Shown: piece by piece, positions 1 to 15,800 of the stretch | Position numbering within the stretch: position 1 is the first letter of the stretch | Layout of the letters: each line of letters starts with the position of its first letter | Assembly (NCBI GenBank): GCA_032622095.1 | Contig: CP136061.1 | Coordinates: 23,688,991 to 23,752,990, forward strand | DNA: 64,000 nucleotides | Origin: Siphonodentalium dalli | Taxonomy: Eukaryota > Mollusca > Scaphopoda > Gadilida > Siphonodentaliidae | Direction of reading: 5' to 3' | The notes under the pieces: generated by a model | Database searches by the model: none | What the model saw: only the letters and a program-made list of their open reading frames with translations | Told to the model about the DNA's origin: nothing | Translations under genes and position numbers: made by a program

Positions 1-3000
1 TCTAACCCAGAGATTCATGATTACAACTCAGGGATTTATGACTTTATCGAAGGATTTTATATTAATATGGCTCTAACCCAGAGATTCATGACTACAACTC
101 AGGGATTTATGACTTTTTCGAAGGATTTATGGCTCTAACCCAGAGATTCATGAATACAACGCAGGAATTTATGACTTTTTCGAAGGATTTATGGCTCTAA
201 CCCAGAGATTCATGAATACAACTCAGGGATTTATGACTTTTTCGAACGATTTTTGGCTCTAACCCAGAGATTCATGATTACAACTCAGGGATTTATGACT
301 TTTTCGAAGGATTTATGGTTCTAACCCAGAGATACATGAATAGAACTCCGGGATTTATGACTTTTTCGGAGGATTTATGGCTCTAACCCCGAGATTCATG
401 ACTACAACTCGGGGATTTATGACTTTTTCGAAGGATTTGTGGCTCTAATCCAGAGATTCATGAATACAACGCAGGGATTTATGACTTTTTCGAAGGATTT
501 ATGGTTCTAACCCAGAGATTCATGATTACAACTCAGGGATTTATGACTGTTTTGAAGGATATATGGCTCTAACCCGGAGATTCATGAATAGAACTCAGGG
601 ATTTATGACTTTTTCGAAGGATTTATGGCTCTAACCCCGAGATTCATGACTACAACTCGGGGATTTATGACTTTTTCGAAGGATTTGTGGCTCTAATCCA
701 GAGATTCATGAATACAACGCAGGGATTTATGACTTATGCGAAGGATTTATGGTTCTAACCCAGAGATTCATGATTACAACTCAGGGATTTATGACTGTTT
801 TGAAGGATTTGTGGCTCTAACCCCGAGATTCATGACTACAACTCAGGAAGTTATGACTTTTTCGAAGGATTTATGGCTCTTACCCAGAGATTCATGATTA
901 CAACTCAGGGATTTGTGACTTTTTCGAAGGATTTGTGGCTCTAACCCAGAGATTCAAGAATACAACGCAGGGATTTATGACTTTTTTGAAGGATTTGTGG
1001 CTCTATCGCAGAGATTCATGAATACAACTCAGGGATTCATGACTTTTTCGAAGGATTTATGTCTCTAACCCCGAGATTCATGACTACAACTCAGGGATTT
1101 ATGACTTTTTCGAAGGATTTATGGCTCTAACCCCGAGATTCATGACTACAACTCAGGGAGTTATGACTTTTTCGAAGGATTTATGGTTCTAACCCAGAGA
1201 TTCATGAATAGAACTCAGGGATTTATGACCTTTTCGAAGGATTTATGGTTCTAACCCAGAGATTCATGAATAGAACTCAGGGATTTATGACTTTTTCGAA
1301 GGATTTATGGTTCTAACCCAGAGATTCATGAATAGAACTCAGGGATTTATGACTTTTTCGAAGGATTTATGGTTCTAACCCAGAGATTCATGAATACAAC
1401 TCAGGGATTTATGACTTTTTCGAAGGTTTTATGGTTCTAACCCAGAGATTCATGATTACAACTCAGGGATTTATGACTTTATCGAAGGATTTATGGCTCT
1501 AACCCAGAGATTTGTGATTACAACTCAGGGATTTATGACTTTTTTGAAGGATTTATGGCTCTAACCCGGAGATTCATGAATACAATTCTGGGATTTGTGA
1601 CTTTTTCGATGGATTTATGGCTCTAACCCCGAGATTCATGACTACAACTCAGGGATTTATGACTTTTTCGAAGGATTTATGGTTCTAACCCAGAGATTCA
1701 TGAATAGAACTCAGGGATTTATGACTTTTTCGAAGGATTTATGGTTCTAACCCAGAGATTCATGAATAGAACTCAGGGATTTATGACTTTTTCGAAGGAT
1801 TTATGGTTCTAACCCAGAGATTCATCAATACAACTCAGGGATTTATGACTTTTTCGAAGGATTTATGGTTCTAACCCAGAGATTCATGATTACAACTCAG
1901 GGATTTATGACTTTATCGAAGGATTTATGGCTCTAACCCAGAAATTCGTGATTACAACTCAGGGATTTATGACTTTTTTGAAGGATTTATGGCTCTAACC
2001 CGGAGATTCATGAATACAATTCTGGGATTTGTGACTTTTTCGATGGATTTATGGCTCTAACCCCGAGATTCATGACTACAACTCAGGGATTTATGACTTT
2101 TTCGAAGGATTTGTGGTTCTTACCCAGTGATTCATGAATACAACTCAGGGATTTATGACTTTTTCAAAGGATTTAAGGTTCTAACCCAGAGATTCATGAA
2201 TACAACTCAGGGATTTATGACTTTTTCAAAGGATTTATGGTTCTAACCCAGAGATTCATGAATACAACTCAGGAATTTATGACTTTTTCGAAGGATTTAT
2301 GGCTCTAACCCAGAGATTCTTGACTACAACTCAGGGATTTGTGACTTTTTCGAAGGATTTGTGGCTCTAACCCAGAGATTCATGAATACAACGCAGGGAT
2401 TTATGACTTTTTCGAAGGATTTGTGGCTCTATCGCAGAGATTCATGAATACAACTCTGGGATTCATGACTTTTTCGAAGGATTTATGGCTCTAACCCCGA
2501 GATTCATGACTACAACTCAGGGATTTATGACTTTTTGCGAAGGATTTATGGCTCTAACCCCGAGATTCATGACTACAACTCAGGGATTTATGACTTTTTC
2601 GAAGGATTTATGGTTCTAACCCAGAGATTCACGAATAGAACTCAGGGAGTTATGACTTTTTCGAAGGATTTATGGTTCTAACCCAGAGATTCATGAATAT
2701 AACTCAGGGATTTATGACTTTTTCGAAGGATTTATGGTTCTAACCCAGAGATTCATGAATAGAACTCAGGGATTTATGACTTTTTCGAAGGATTTATGGC
2801 TTTAACCCCGAGATTCATGACTACAACTCAGGGATTTATGACTTTTTCGAAGGATTTATGGCTCTAACACCGAGATTCATGACTACAACTCTATGATTTA
2901 TGACTTTTTCGAAGGATTTATGGCTCTAACCCCGAGATTCATGACTACAACTCAGGGATTTATGACTTTTTCGAAGGATTTGTGGCTCTAACCCAGAGAT

Positions 3001-4239
3001 TCATGATTACAACTCAGGGATTTATGACTTTTTCGAAGGATTTATGGTTCTAACCCAGAGAATCATGATTAGAACTCAGGGATTTATGACTTTTTCGAAG
3101 GATTTATGGCTCTAACCCCGATATTCATGACTACAACTCGGGGATTTATGACTTTTTCGAAGGATTTGTGGCTCTAATCCAGAGATTCATGAATACAACG
3201 CAGGGATTTATGACTTTTTCGAAGGATTTATGGTTCTAACCCAGAGATTCATGATTACAACTCAGGGATTTATGAGTGTTTTGAAGGATTTATGGCTCTA
3301 ACCCGGAGATTCATGAATACAACGCAGGGATTTATGACTTTTTCGAAGGATTTGTGGCTCTAACCCCGAGATTCATGACTACAACTCAGGGAGTTATGAC
3401 TTTTTCGAAGGATTTGTGGCTCTAACCCAGAGATTCAAGAATACAACGCAGGGATTTATAACTTTTTCGAAGGATTTGTGGCTCTATCGCAGAGATTCAT
3501 GAATACAACTCAGAGATTCATGACTTTTTCGAAGGATTTATGTCTCTAACCCCGAGATTCATGACTACAACTCAGGGATTTATGACTTTTTCGAAGGATT
3601 TATGGCTCTAACCCCGAGATTCATGACTACAACTCAGGGAGTTATGACTTTTTCGAAGGATTTATGGTTCTAACCCAGAGATTCATGAATAGAACTCAGG
3701 GATTTATGACTTTTTCGAAGGATTTATGGTTCTAACCCAGAGATTCATGAATAGAACTCAGGGATTTATGACTTTTTCGAAGGATTTATGGTTCTAACCC
3801 AGAGATTCATGAATAGAACTCAGGGATTTATGACTTTTTCGAAGGATTTATGGTTCTAACCCAGAGATTCATGAATACAACTCAGGGATTTATGACTTTT
3901 TCGAAGGATTTATGGTTCTAACCCAGAGATTCATGATTACAACTCAGGGATTTATGACTTTATCGAAGGATTTATGGCTCTAACCCAGAGATTCGTGATT
4001 ACAACTCAGGGATTTATGACTTTTTTGAAGGATTTATGGCTCTAACCCGGAGATTCATGAATACAATTCTGGGATTTGTGACTTTTTCGATGGATTTATG
4101 GCTCTAACCCCGAGATTCATGAATACAACTCAGGGATTTATGACTTTTTCGAAGGATTTGTGGTTCTTACCCAGTGATTCATGAATACAACTCAGGGATT
4201 TATGACTTTTTCAAAGGATTTATGGTTCTAACCCAGAGA

Positions 4240-6480
4240 TTCATGAATACAACTCAGGGATTTATGACTTTTTCAAAGGATTTATGGTTCTAACCCAGAG
4301 ATTCATGAATACAACTCAGGAATTTATGACTTTTTCGAAGGATTTATGGCTCTAACCCAGAGATTCTTGACTACAACTCAGGGATTTATGACTTTTTCGA
4401 AGGATTATGGCTCTAACCCCGAGATTCATGACTACAAGCCAGGGATTTATGACTTTTTCGAAGGATTTATGGCTCTAACCCAGAGATTCATGAATACAAC
4501 GCAGGGATTTATGACTTTTTCGAAGGATTTATGGCTCTAACCCAGAGATTCATGATTACAACTCAGGGATTTATGACTTTATCGAAGGATTTTATATTAA
4601 TATGGCTCTAACCCAGAGATTCATGACTACAACTCAGGGATTTATGACTTTTTCGAAGGATTTATGGCTCTAACCCAGAGATTCATGAATACAACGCAGG
4701 AATTTATGACTTTTTCGAAGGATTTATGGCTCTAACCCAGATATTCATGAATACAACTCAGGGATTTATGACTTTTTCGAACGATTTTTGGCTCTAACCC
4801 AGAGATTCATGATTACAACTCAGGGATTTATGACTTTTTCGAAGGATTTATGGTTCTAACCCAGAGATACATGAATAGAACTCAGGGATTTATGACTTTT
4901 TCGGAGGATTTATGGCTCTAACCCCGAGATTCATGACTACAACTCGGGGATTTATGACTTTTTCGAAGGATTTGTGGCTCTAATCCAGAGATTCATGAAT
5001 ACAACGCAGGGATTTATGACTTTTTTGAAGGATATATGGCTCTAACCCGGAGATTCATGAATAGAACTCAGGGATTTATGACTTTTTCGAAGGATTTATG
5101 GCTCTAACCCCGAGATTCATGACTACAACTCGGGGATTTATGACTTTTTCGAAGGATTTGTGGCTCTAATCCAGAGATTCATGAATACAACGCAGGGATT
5201 TATGACTTTTTCGAAGGATTTATGGTTCTAACCCAGAGATTCATGATTACAACTCAGGGATTTATGACTGTTTTGAAGGATTTGTGGCTCTAACCCGGAG
5301 ATTCATGAATACAACGCAGGGATTTATGACTTTTTCGAAGGATTTGTGGCTCTAACCCGGAGATTCATGAATACAACTCAGGGATTTATGACTTTTTCAA
5401 AGGATTTATGGTTCTAACCCAGAGATTCATGAATACAACTCAGGAATTTATGACTTTTTCGAAGGATTTATGGCTCTAACCCAGAGATTCTTGACTACAA
5501 CTCAGGGATTTATGACTTTTTCGAAGGATTATGGCTCTAACCCCGAGATTCATGACTACAAGCCAGGGATTTATTACTTTTTCGAAGGATTTATGGCTCT
5601 AACCCAGAGATTCATGAATACAACGCAGGGATTTATGACTTTTTCGAAGGATTTATGGCTCTAACCCAGAGATTCATGATTACAACTCAGGGATTTATGA
5701 CTTTATCGAAGGATTTTATATTAATATGGCTCTAACCCAGAGATTCATGACTACAACTCAGGGATTTATGACTTTTTCGAAGGATTTATGGCTCTAACCC
5801 AGAGATTCATGAATACAACGCAGGAATTTATGACTTTTTCGAAGGATTTATGGCTCTAACCCAGAGATTCATGAATACAACTCAGGGATTTATGACTTTT
5901 TCGAACGATTTTTGGCTCTAACCCAGAGATTCATGATTACAACTCAGGGATTTATGACTTTTTCGAAGGATTTATGGTTCTAACCCAGAGATACATGAAT
6001 AGAACTCAGGGATTTATGACTTTTTCGGAGGATTTATGGCTCTAACCCCGAGATTCATGACTACAACTCGGGGATTTATGACTTTTTCGAAGGATTTGTG
6101 GCTCTAATCCAGAGATTCATGAATACAACGCAGGGATTTATGACTTTTTTGAAGGATATATGGCTCTAACCCGGAGATTCATGAATAGAACTCAGGGATT
6201 TATGACTTTTTCGAAGGATTTATGGCTCTAACCCCGAGATTCATGACTACAACTCGGGGATTTATGACTTTTTCGAAGGATTTGTGGCTCTAATCCAGAG
6301 ATTCATGAATACAACGCTGGGATTTATGACTTTTTCGAAGGATTTATGGTTCTAACCCAGAGATTCATGATTACAACTCAGGGATTTATGACTGTTTTGA
6401 AGGATTTGTGGCTCTAACCCGGAGATTCATGAATACAACGCAGGGATTTATGACTTTTTCGAAGGATTTGTGGCTCTAAC
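4240..6480 (+). repeat. 1124-bp tandem duplication (two copies)
   Basis: Copy 1 spans about 4240-5363 and copy 2 about 5364-6480. The 71-bp monomer marker at 4586 recurs at 5710, and the 61-bp variant monomer (GAAGGATTATGG) near 4405 recurs near 5529, both at 1124 bp. The period is 18 monomers plus 8 bp, the net of one 61-bp and one 71-bp monomer. The copies diverge at about 5354/6478, where CCCGG changes to CCCCG. Endpoints are approximate to within a monomer. Confidence 0.8.
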
Positions 6481-9118
6481 CCCGAGATTCATGACTACAA
6501 CTCAGGAAGTTATGACTTTTTCGAAGGATTTATGGCTCTTACCCAGAGATTCATGATTACAACTCAGGGATTTGAGACTTTTTCGAAGGATTTGTGGCTC
6601 TAACCCAGAGATTCAAGAATACAACGCAGGGATTTATGACTTTTTTGAAGGATTTGTGGCTCTATCGCAGAGATTCATGAATACAACTCAGGGATTCATG
6701 ACTTTTTCGAAGGATTTATGTCTCTAACCCCGAGATTCATGACTACAACTCAGGGATTTATGACTTTTTCGAAGGATTTATGGCTCTAACCCCGAGATTC
6801 ATGACTACAACTCAGGGAGTTATGACTTTTTCGAAGGATTTATGGTTCTAACCCAGAGATTCATGAATAGAACTCAGGGATTGATGACTTTTTCGAAGGA
6901 TTTATGGTTCTAACCCAGAGATTCATGAATAGAACTCAGGGATTTATGACTTTTTCGAAGGATTTATGGTTCTAACCCAGAGATTCATGAATAGAACTCA
7001 GGGATTTATGACTTTTTCGAAGGATTTATGGTTCTAACCCAGAGATTCATGAATACAACTCAGGGATTTATGACTTTTTCGAAGGTTTTATGGTTCTAAC
7101 CCAGAGATTCATGATTACAACTCAGGGATTTATGACTTTATCGAAGGATTTATGGCTCTAACCCAGAGATTCATGATTACAACTCAGGGATTTATGACTT
7201 TTTTGAAGGATTTATGGCTCTAACCCGGAGATTCATGAATACAATTCTGGGATTTGTGACTTTTTCGAAGGATTTATGGCTCTAACCCCGAGATTCATGA
7301 CTACAACTCAGGGATTTATGACTTTTTCGAAGGATTTGTGGTTCTTACCCAGTGATTCATGAATACAACTCAGGGATTTATGACTTTTTCAAAGGATTTA
7401 TGGTTCTAACCCAGAGATTCATGAATACAACTCATGGATTTATGACTTTTTCAAAGGATTTATGGTTATAACCCAGAGATTCATGAATACACCGCAGGGA
7501 TTTATGACTTTTTCGAAGGATTTGTGTCTCTATCGCAGAGATTCATGAATACAACTCAGGGATTCATGACTTTTTCGAAGGATTTATGTCTCAACCCCGA
7601 GATTCATGACTACAACTCAGGGATTTATGACTTTTTCGAAGGATTTTATATTAATATGGCTCTAACCCAGAGATTCATGAATACAACTCGGGGATTTATG
7701 ACTTTTTCGAAGGATTTGTGGCTCTAATCCAGAGATTCATGAATACAACGCAGGGATTTATGACTTTTTCGAAGGATTTATGGTTCTAACCCAGAGATTC
7801 ATGATTACAACTCAGGGATTTATGACTGTTTTGAAGGATTTGTGGCTCTAACCCGGAGATTCATGAATACAACGCAGGGATTTATGACTTTTTCGAAGGA
7901 TTTGTGGCTCTAACCCCGAGATTCATGACTACAACTCAGGAAGTTATGACTTTTTCGAAGGATTTATGGCTCTTACCCAGAGATTCATGATTACAACTCA
8001 GGGATTTGTGACTTTTTCGAAGGATTTGTGGCTCTAACCCAGAGATTCAAGAATACAACGCAGGGATTTATGACTTTTTTGAAGGATTTGTGGCTCTATC
8101 GCAGAGATTCATGAATACAACTCAGGGATTCATGACTTTTTCGAAGGATTTATGTCTCTAACCCCGAGATTCATGACTACAACTCAGGGATTTATGACTT
8201 TTTCGAAGGATTTATGGCTCTAACCCCGAGATTCATGACTACAACTCAGGGAGTTATGACTTTTTCGAAGGATTTATGGTTCTAACCCAGAGATTCATGA
8301 ATAGAACTCAGGGATTTATGACTTTTTCGAAGGATTTATGGTTCTAACCCAGAGATTCATGAATAGAACTCAGGGATTTATGACTTTTTCGAAGGATTTA
8401 TGGTTCTAACCCAGAGATTCATGAATAGAACTCAGGGATTTATGACTTTTTCGAAGGATTTATGGTTCTAACCCAGAGATTCATGAATACAACTCAGGGA
8501 TTTATGACTTTTTCGAAGGTTTTATGGTTCTAACCCAGAGATTCATGATTACAACTCAGGGATTTATGACTTTATCGAAGGATTTATGGCTCTAACCCAG
8601 AGATTTGTGATTACAACTCAGGGATTTATGACTTTTTTGAAGGATTTATGGCTCTAACCCGGAGATTCATGAATACAATTCTGGGATTTGTGACTTTTTC
8701 GATGGATTTATGATTCTAACCCCGAGATTCATGACTACAACTCAGGGATTTATGACTTTTTCGAAGGATTTGTGGTTCTTACCCAGTGATTCATGAATAC
8801 AACTCAGGGATTTATGACTTTTTCAAAGGATTTATGGTTCTAACCCAGAGATTCATGAATACAACTCATGGATTTATGACTTTTTCAAAGGATTTATGGT
8901 TCTAACCCAGAGATTCATGAATACACCGCAGGGATTTATGACTTTTTCGAAGGATTTGTGTCTCTATCGCAGAGATTCATGAATACAACTCAGGGATTCA
9001 TGACTTTTTCGAAGGATTTATGTCTCAACCCCGAGATTCATGACTACAACTCAGGGATTTATGACTTTTTCGAAGGATTTTATATTAATATGGCTCTAAC
9101 CCAGAGATTCATGAATAC
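6251..9118 (+). repeat. 1434-bp tandem duplication (two copies)
   Basis: Copy 1 spans about 6251-7684 and copy 2 about 7685-9118. AACTCGGGG at 6251 recurs at 7685, and the GTCTCAACCCC (60-bp) monomer plus the 71-bp monomer recur at the same 1434-bp offset. A few point differences are visible, such as CGCTGG/CGCAGG near 6317/7751 and TTTGAGAC/TTTGTGAC near 6562/7996. The period is 23 monomers plus 8 bp. Confidence 0.8.
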
Positions 9119-12100
9119 AACTCAGGGATTTATGACTTTATCGAAGGATTTATGGTTCTAACCCAGAGATTCATGAATAGAACTCAGGGATTTATGACTT
9201 TTTCGAAGGATTTATGGCTTTAACCCCGAGATTTATGACTACAACTCTGGGATTTATGACTTTTTCGAAGGATTTATGGTTCTAACCCAGAGATTCATGA
9301 CTACAACTCTGGGATTTATGACTTTTTCGAAGGATTTGTGGCTCTAACCCAGAGATTCATGAATACAACGCAGGGATTTATAACTTTTTCGAAGGATTTA
9401 TGGCTCTTACCCAGAGATTCATGATTACAACTCAGGGATTTGTGACTTTTTCGAAGGATTTGTGGCTCTAACCCAGAGATTCATGAATACAACGCAGGGA
9501 TTTATGACTTTTTCGAAGGATTTGTGGCTCTATCGCAGAGATTCATGAATACAACTCTGGGATTCATGACTTTTTCGAAGGATTTATGGCTCTAACCCCG
9601 AGATTCATGACTACAACTCAGGGATTTATGACTTTTTGCGAAGGATTTATGGCTCTAACCCCGAGATTCATGACTACAACTCAGGGATTTATGACTTTTT
9701 CGAAGGATTTATGGTTCTAACCCAGAGTTTCACGAATAGAACTCAGGGAGTTATGACTTTTTCGAAGGATTTATGGTTCTAACCCAGAGATTCATGAATA
9801 GAACTCAGGGATTTATGACTTTTTCGAAGGAATTATGGTTCTAACCCAGAGATTCATGAATAGAACTCAGGGATTTATGACTTTTTCGAAAGATTTATGG
9901 CTTTAACCCCGAGATTCATGACTACAACTCAGGGATTTATGACTTTTTCGAAGGAATTATGGCTCTAACACCGAGATTCATGACTACAACTCAGGGATTT
10001 ATGACTTTTTCGAAGGATTTATGGCTCTAACCCCGAGATTCATGACTACAACTCAGGGATTTATGACTTTTTCGAAGGATTTGTGGCTCTAACCGAGAGA
10101 TTCATTATTACAACTCAGGGATTTATGACTTTTTCGAAGGATTTATGGTTCTAACCCAGAGAATCATGAATAGAACTCAGGGATTTATGACTTTTTCGAA
10201 GGATTTATGGCTCTAACCCCGAGATTCATGACTACAACTCGGGGATTTATCACTTTTTCGAAGGATTTGTGGCTCTAATCCAGAGATTCATGAATACAAC
10301 GCAGGGATTTATGACTTTTTCGAAGGATTTATGGTTCTAACCCAGAGATTCATGATTACAACTCAGGGATTTATGACTGTTTTGAAGGATTTATGGCTCT
10401 AACCCGGAGATTCATGAATACAACGCAGGGATTTGTGACTTTTTCGAAGGATTTGTGGCTCTAACCCCGAGATTCATGACTACAACTCAGAGAGTTATGA
10501 CTTTTTCGAAGGATTTATGGCTCTTACCCAGAGATTCATGATTACAACTCAGGGATTTGTGACTTTTTCGAAGGATTTGTGGCTCTAACCCAGAGATTCA
10601 AGAATACAACGCAGGGATTTATGACTTTTTCGAAGGATTTGTGGCTCTATCGCAGAGATTCATGAATACAACTCAGGGATTCATGACTTTTTCGAAGGAT
10701 TTATGTCTCTAACCCCGAGATTCGTGACTACAACTCAGGGATTTATGACTTTTTCGAAGGATTTATGGCTCTAACCCCGAGATTCATGACTACAACTCAG
10801 GGAGTTATGACTTTTTCGAAGGATTTATGGTTCTAACCCAGAGATTCATGAATAGAACTCAGGGATTTATGACTTTTTCGAAGGATTTGTGGTTCTAACC
10901 CAGAGATTCATGAATAGAACTCAGGGATTTATGACTTTTTCGAAGGATTTATGGTTCTAACCCAGAGATTCATGAATAGAACTCAGGGATTTATGACTTT
11001 TTCGAAGGATTTATGGTTCTAACCCAGAGATTCATGAATACAACTCAGGGATTTATGACTTTTTCGAAGGATTTATGGTTCTAACCCAGAGATTCATGAT
11101 TACAACTCAGGGATTTATGACTTTATCGAAGGATTTATGGCTCTAACCCAGAGATTCGTGATTACAACTCAGGGATTTATGACTTTTTTGAAGGATTTAT
11201 GGTTCTAACCCGGAGATTCATGAATACAATTCTGGGATTTGTGACTTTTTCGATGGATTTATGGCTTTAACCCCGAGATTTATGACTACAACTCTGGGAT
11301 TTATGACTTTTTCGAAGGATTTATGGTTCTAACCCAGAGATTCATGACTACAACTCAGAGATTTATGACTTTTTCGAAGGATTTGTGGCTCTAACCCAGA
11401 GATTCATGAATACAACGCAGGGATTTATGACTTTTTCGAACGATTTATGGCTCTTACCCAGAGATTCATGATTACAACTCAGGGATTTGTGACTTTTTCG
11501 AAGGATTTGTGGCTCTAACCCAGAGATTCATGAATACAACGCAGGGATTTATGACTTTTTCGAAGGATTTGTGGCTCTATCGCAGAGATTCATGAATACA
11601 ACTCTGGGATTCATGACTTTTTCGAAGGATTTATGGCTCTAACCCCGAGATTCATGACTACAACTCAGGGATTTATGACTTTTTGCGAAGGATTTATGGC
11701 TCTAACCCCGAGATTCATGACTACAACTCAGGGATTTATGACTTTTTCGAAGGATTTATGGTTCTAACCCAGAGATTCACGAATAGAACTCAGGGAGTTA
11801 TGACTTTTTCGAAGGATTTATGGTTCTAACCCAGAGATTCATGAATAGAACTCAGGGATTTATGACTTTTTCGAAGGATTTATGGTTCTAACCCAGAGAT
11901 TCATGAATACAACTCAGGGATTTATGACTTTTTCGAAGGATTTATGGTTCTAACCCAGAGATTCATGATTACAACTCAGGGATTTATGACTTTATCGAAG
12001 GATTTATGGCTCTAACCCAAAGATTCGTGATTACAACTCAGGGATTTATGACTTTTTTGAAGGATTTATGGCTCTAACCCGGAGATTCATGAATACAATT

Positions 12101-12830
12101 CTGGGATTTGTGACTTTTTCGATGGATTTATGGCTCTAACCCCGAGATTCATGACTACAACTCAGGGATTTATGACTTTTTCGAAGGATTTGTGGTTCTT
12201 ACCCAGTGATTCATGAATACAACTCAGGGATTTATGACTTTTTCAAAGGATTTATGGTTCTAACCCAGAGATTCATGAATACAACTCAGGGATTTATGAC
12301 TTTTTCAAAGGATTTATGGTTCTAACCCAGAGATTCATGAATACAACTCAGGAATTTATGACTTTTTCGAAGGATTTATGGCTCTATCCCAGAGATTCTT
12401 GACTACAACTCAGGGATTTATGACTTTTTCGAAGGATTATGGCTCTAACCCCGAGATTCATGACTACAAGCCAGGGATTTATGACTTTTTCGAAGGATTT
12501 ATGGCTCTAACCCAGAGATTCATGAATACAACGCAGGGATTTATGACTTTTTCGAAGGATTTATGGCTCTAACCCAGAGATTCATGATTACAACTCAGGG
12601 ATTTATGACTTTATCGAAGGATTTTATATTAATATGGCTCTAACCCAGAGATTCATGACTACAACTCAGGGATTTATGACTTTTTCGAAGGATTTATGGC
12701 TCTAACCCAGAGATTCATGAATACAACGCAGGAATTTATGACTTTTTCGAAGGATTTATGGCTCTAACCCAGAGATTCATGAATACAACTCAGGGATTTA
12801 TGACTTTTTCGAAGGATTTTATATTAATAT
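9092..12830 (+). repeat. 3739-bp tandem duplication, copy 1
   Basis: The sequence starting at the GG at 9092 recurs at 12831, giving a 3739-bp period (about 60 monomers). Markers inside keep that offset, for example the TTTCACG monomer, the 63-bp monomer with TTTTTGCGAAGG and the TTATCAC monomer. The copies differ by only a few bases noticed by eye: ATTC/ATCC near 9852/13591, GGAATTAT/GGATTTAT near 9953/13692, and CTTTTTCG/CTTTTTAG near 10253/13992. This indicates a recent duplication of a large HOR block. Confidence 0.85.
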
Positions 12831-15800
12831 GGCTCTAACCCAGAGATTCATGAATACAACTCAGGGATTTATGACTTTATCGAAGGATTTATGGTTCTAA
12901 CCCAGAGATTCATGAATAGAACTCAGGGATTTATGACTTTTTCGAAGGATTTATGGCTTTAACCCCGAGATTTATGACTACAACTCTGGGATTTATGACT
13001 TTTTCGAAGGATTTATGGTTCTAACCCAGAGATTCATGACTACAACTCTGGGATTTATGACTTTTTCGAAGGATTTGTGGCTCTAACCCAGAGATTCATG
13101 AATACAACGCAGGGATTTATAACTTTTTCGAAGGATTTATGGCTCTTACCCAGAGATTCATGATTACAACTCAGGGATTTGTGACTTTTTCGAAGGATTT
13201 GTGGCTCTAACCCAGAGATTCATGAATACAACGCAGGGATTTATGACTTTTTCGAAGGATTTGTGGCTCTATCGCAGAGATTCATGAATACAACTCTGGG
13301 ATTCATGACTTTTTCGAAGGATTTATGGCTCTAACCCCGAGATTCATGACTACAACTCAGGGATTTATGACTTTTTGCGAAGGATTTATGGCTCTAACCC
13401 CGAGATTCATGACTACAACTCAGGGATTTATGACTTTTTCGAAGGATTTATGGTTCTAACCCAGAGTTTCACGAATAGAACTCAGGGAGTTATGACTTTT
13501 TCGAAGGATTTATGGTTCTAACCCAGAGATTCATGAATAGAACTCAGGGATTTATGACTTTTTCGAAGGAATTATGGTTCTAACCCAGAGATCCATGAAT
13601 AGAACTCAGGGATTTATGACTTTTTCGAAAGATTTATGGCTTTAACCCCGAGATTCATGACTACAACTCAGGGATTTATGACTTTTTCGAAGGATTTATG
13701 GCTCTAACACCGAGATTCATGACTACAACTCAGGGATTTATGACTTTTTCGAAGGATTTATGGCTCTAACCCCGAGATTCATGACTACAACTCAGGGATT
13801 TATGACTTTTTCGAAGGATTTGTGGCTCTAACCGAGAGATTCATTATTACAACTCAGGGATTTATGACTTTTTCGAAGGATTTATGGTTCTAACCCAGAG
13901 AATCATGAATAGAACTCAGGGATTTATGACTTTTTCGAAGGATTTATGGCTCTAACCCCGAGATTCATGACTACAACTCGGGGATTTATCACTTTTTAGA
14001 AGGATTTGTGGCTCTAATCCAGAGATTCATGAATACAACGCAGGGATTTATGACTTTTTCGAAGGATTTATGGTTCTAACCCAGAGATTCATGATTACAA
14101 CTCAGGGATTTATGACTGTTTTGAAGGATTTATGGCTCTAACCCGGAGATTCATGAATACAACGCAGGGATTTGTGACTTTTTCGAAGGATTTGTGGCTC
14201 TAACCCCGAGATTCATGACTACAACTCAGAGAGTTATGACTTTTTCGAAGGATTTATGGCTCTTACCCAGAGATTCATGATTACAACTCAGGGATTTGTG
14301 ACTTTTTCGAAGGATTTGTGGCTCTAACCCAGAGATTCAAGAATACAACGCAGGGATTTATGACTTTTTCGAAGGATTTGTGGCTCTATCGCAGAGATTC
14401 ATGAATACAACTCAGGGATTCATGACTTTTTCGAAGGATTTATGTCTCTAACCCCGAGATTCGTGACTACAACTCAGGGATTTATGACTTTTTCGAAGGA
14501 TTTATGGCTCTAACCCCGAGATTCATGACTACAACTCAGGGAGTTATGACTTTTTCGAAGGATTTATGGTTCTAACCCAGAGATTCATGAATAGAACTCA
14601 GGGATTTATGACTTTTTCGAAGGATTTGTGGTTCTAACCCAGAGATTCATGAATAGAACTCAGGGATTTATGACTTTTTCGAAGGATTTATGGTTCTAAC
14701 CCAGAGATTCATGAATAGAACTCAGGGATTTATGACTTTTTCGAAGGATTTATGGTTCTAACCCAGAGATTCATGAATACAACTCAGGGATTTATGACTT
14801 TTTCGAAGGATTTATGGTTCTAACCCAGAGATTCATGATTACAACTCAGGGATTTATGACTTTATCGAAGGATTTATGGCTCTAACCCAGAGATTCGTGA
14901 TTACAACTCAGGGATTTATGACTTTTTTGAAGGATTTATGGTTCTAACCCGGAGATTCATGAATACAATTCTGGGATTTGTGACTTTTTCGATGGATTTA
15001 TGGCTTTAACCCCGAGATTTATGACTACAACTCTGGGATTTATGACTTTTTCGAAGGATTTATGGTTCTAACCCAGAGATTCATGACTACAACTCAGAGA
15101 TTTATGACTTTTTCGAAGGATTTGTGGCTCTAACCCAGAGATTCATGAATACAACGCAGGGATTTATGACTTTTTCGAACGATTTATGGCTCTTACCCAG
15201 AGATTCATGATTACAACTCAGGGATTTGTGACTTTTTCGAAGGATTTGTGGCTCTAACCCAGAGATTCATGAATACAACGCAGGGATTTATGACTTTTTC
15301 GAAGGATTTGTGGCTCTATCGCAGAGATTCATGAATACAACTCTGGGATTCATGACTTTTTCGAAGGATTTATGGCTCTAACCCCGAGATTCATGACTAC
15401 AACTCAGGGATTTATGACTTTTTGCGAAGGATTTATGGCTCTAACCCCGAGATTCATGACTACAACTCAGGGATTTATGACTTTTTCGAAGGATTTATGG
15501 TTCTAACCCAGAGATTCACGAATAGAACTCAGGGAGTTATGACTTTTTCGAAGGATTTATGGTTCTAACCCAGAGATTCATGAATAGAACTCAGGGATTT
15601 ATGACTTTTTCGAAGGATTTATGGTTCTAACCCAGAGATTCATGAATACAACTCAGGGATTTATGACTTTTTCGAAGGATTTATGGTTCTAACCCAGAGA
15701 TTCATGATTACAACTCAGGGATTTATGACTTTATCGAAGGATTTATGGCTCTAACCCAAAGATTCGTGATTACAACTCAGGGATTTATGACTTTTTTGAA

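Noticed and set aside
4346-4540. 64-67 aa ORFs in the satellite (4346, 5470, 7524, 8958, 12378, 16117, 18171, 21351, 22600) with repeated MALTQRF/MNTTQGF/MTFSKDL peptides
   Set aside because: They arise only where 60-, 61-, 64- or 71-bp variant monomers happen to restore frame for about three monomers, and they end at the TAA of GGCTCTAACC. No start context, conservation or codon signal supports translation.
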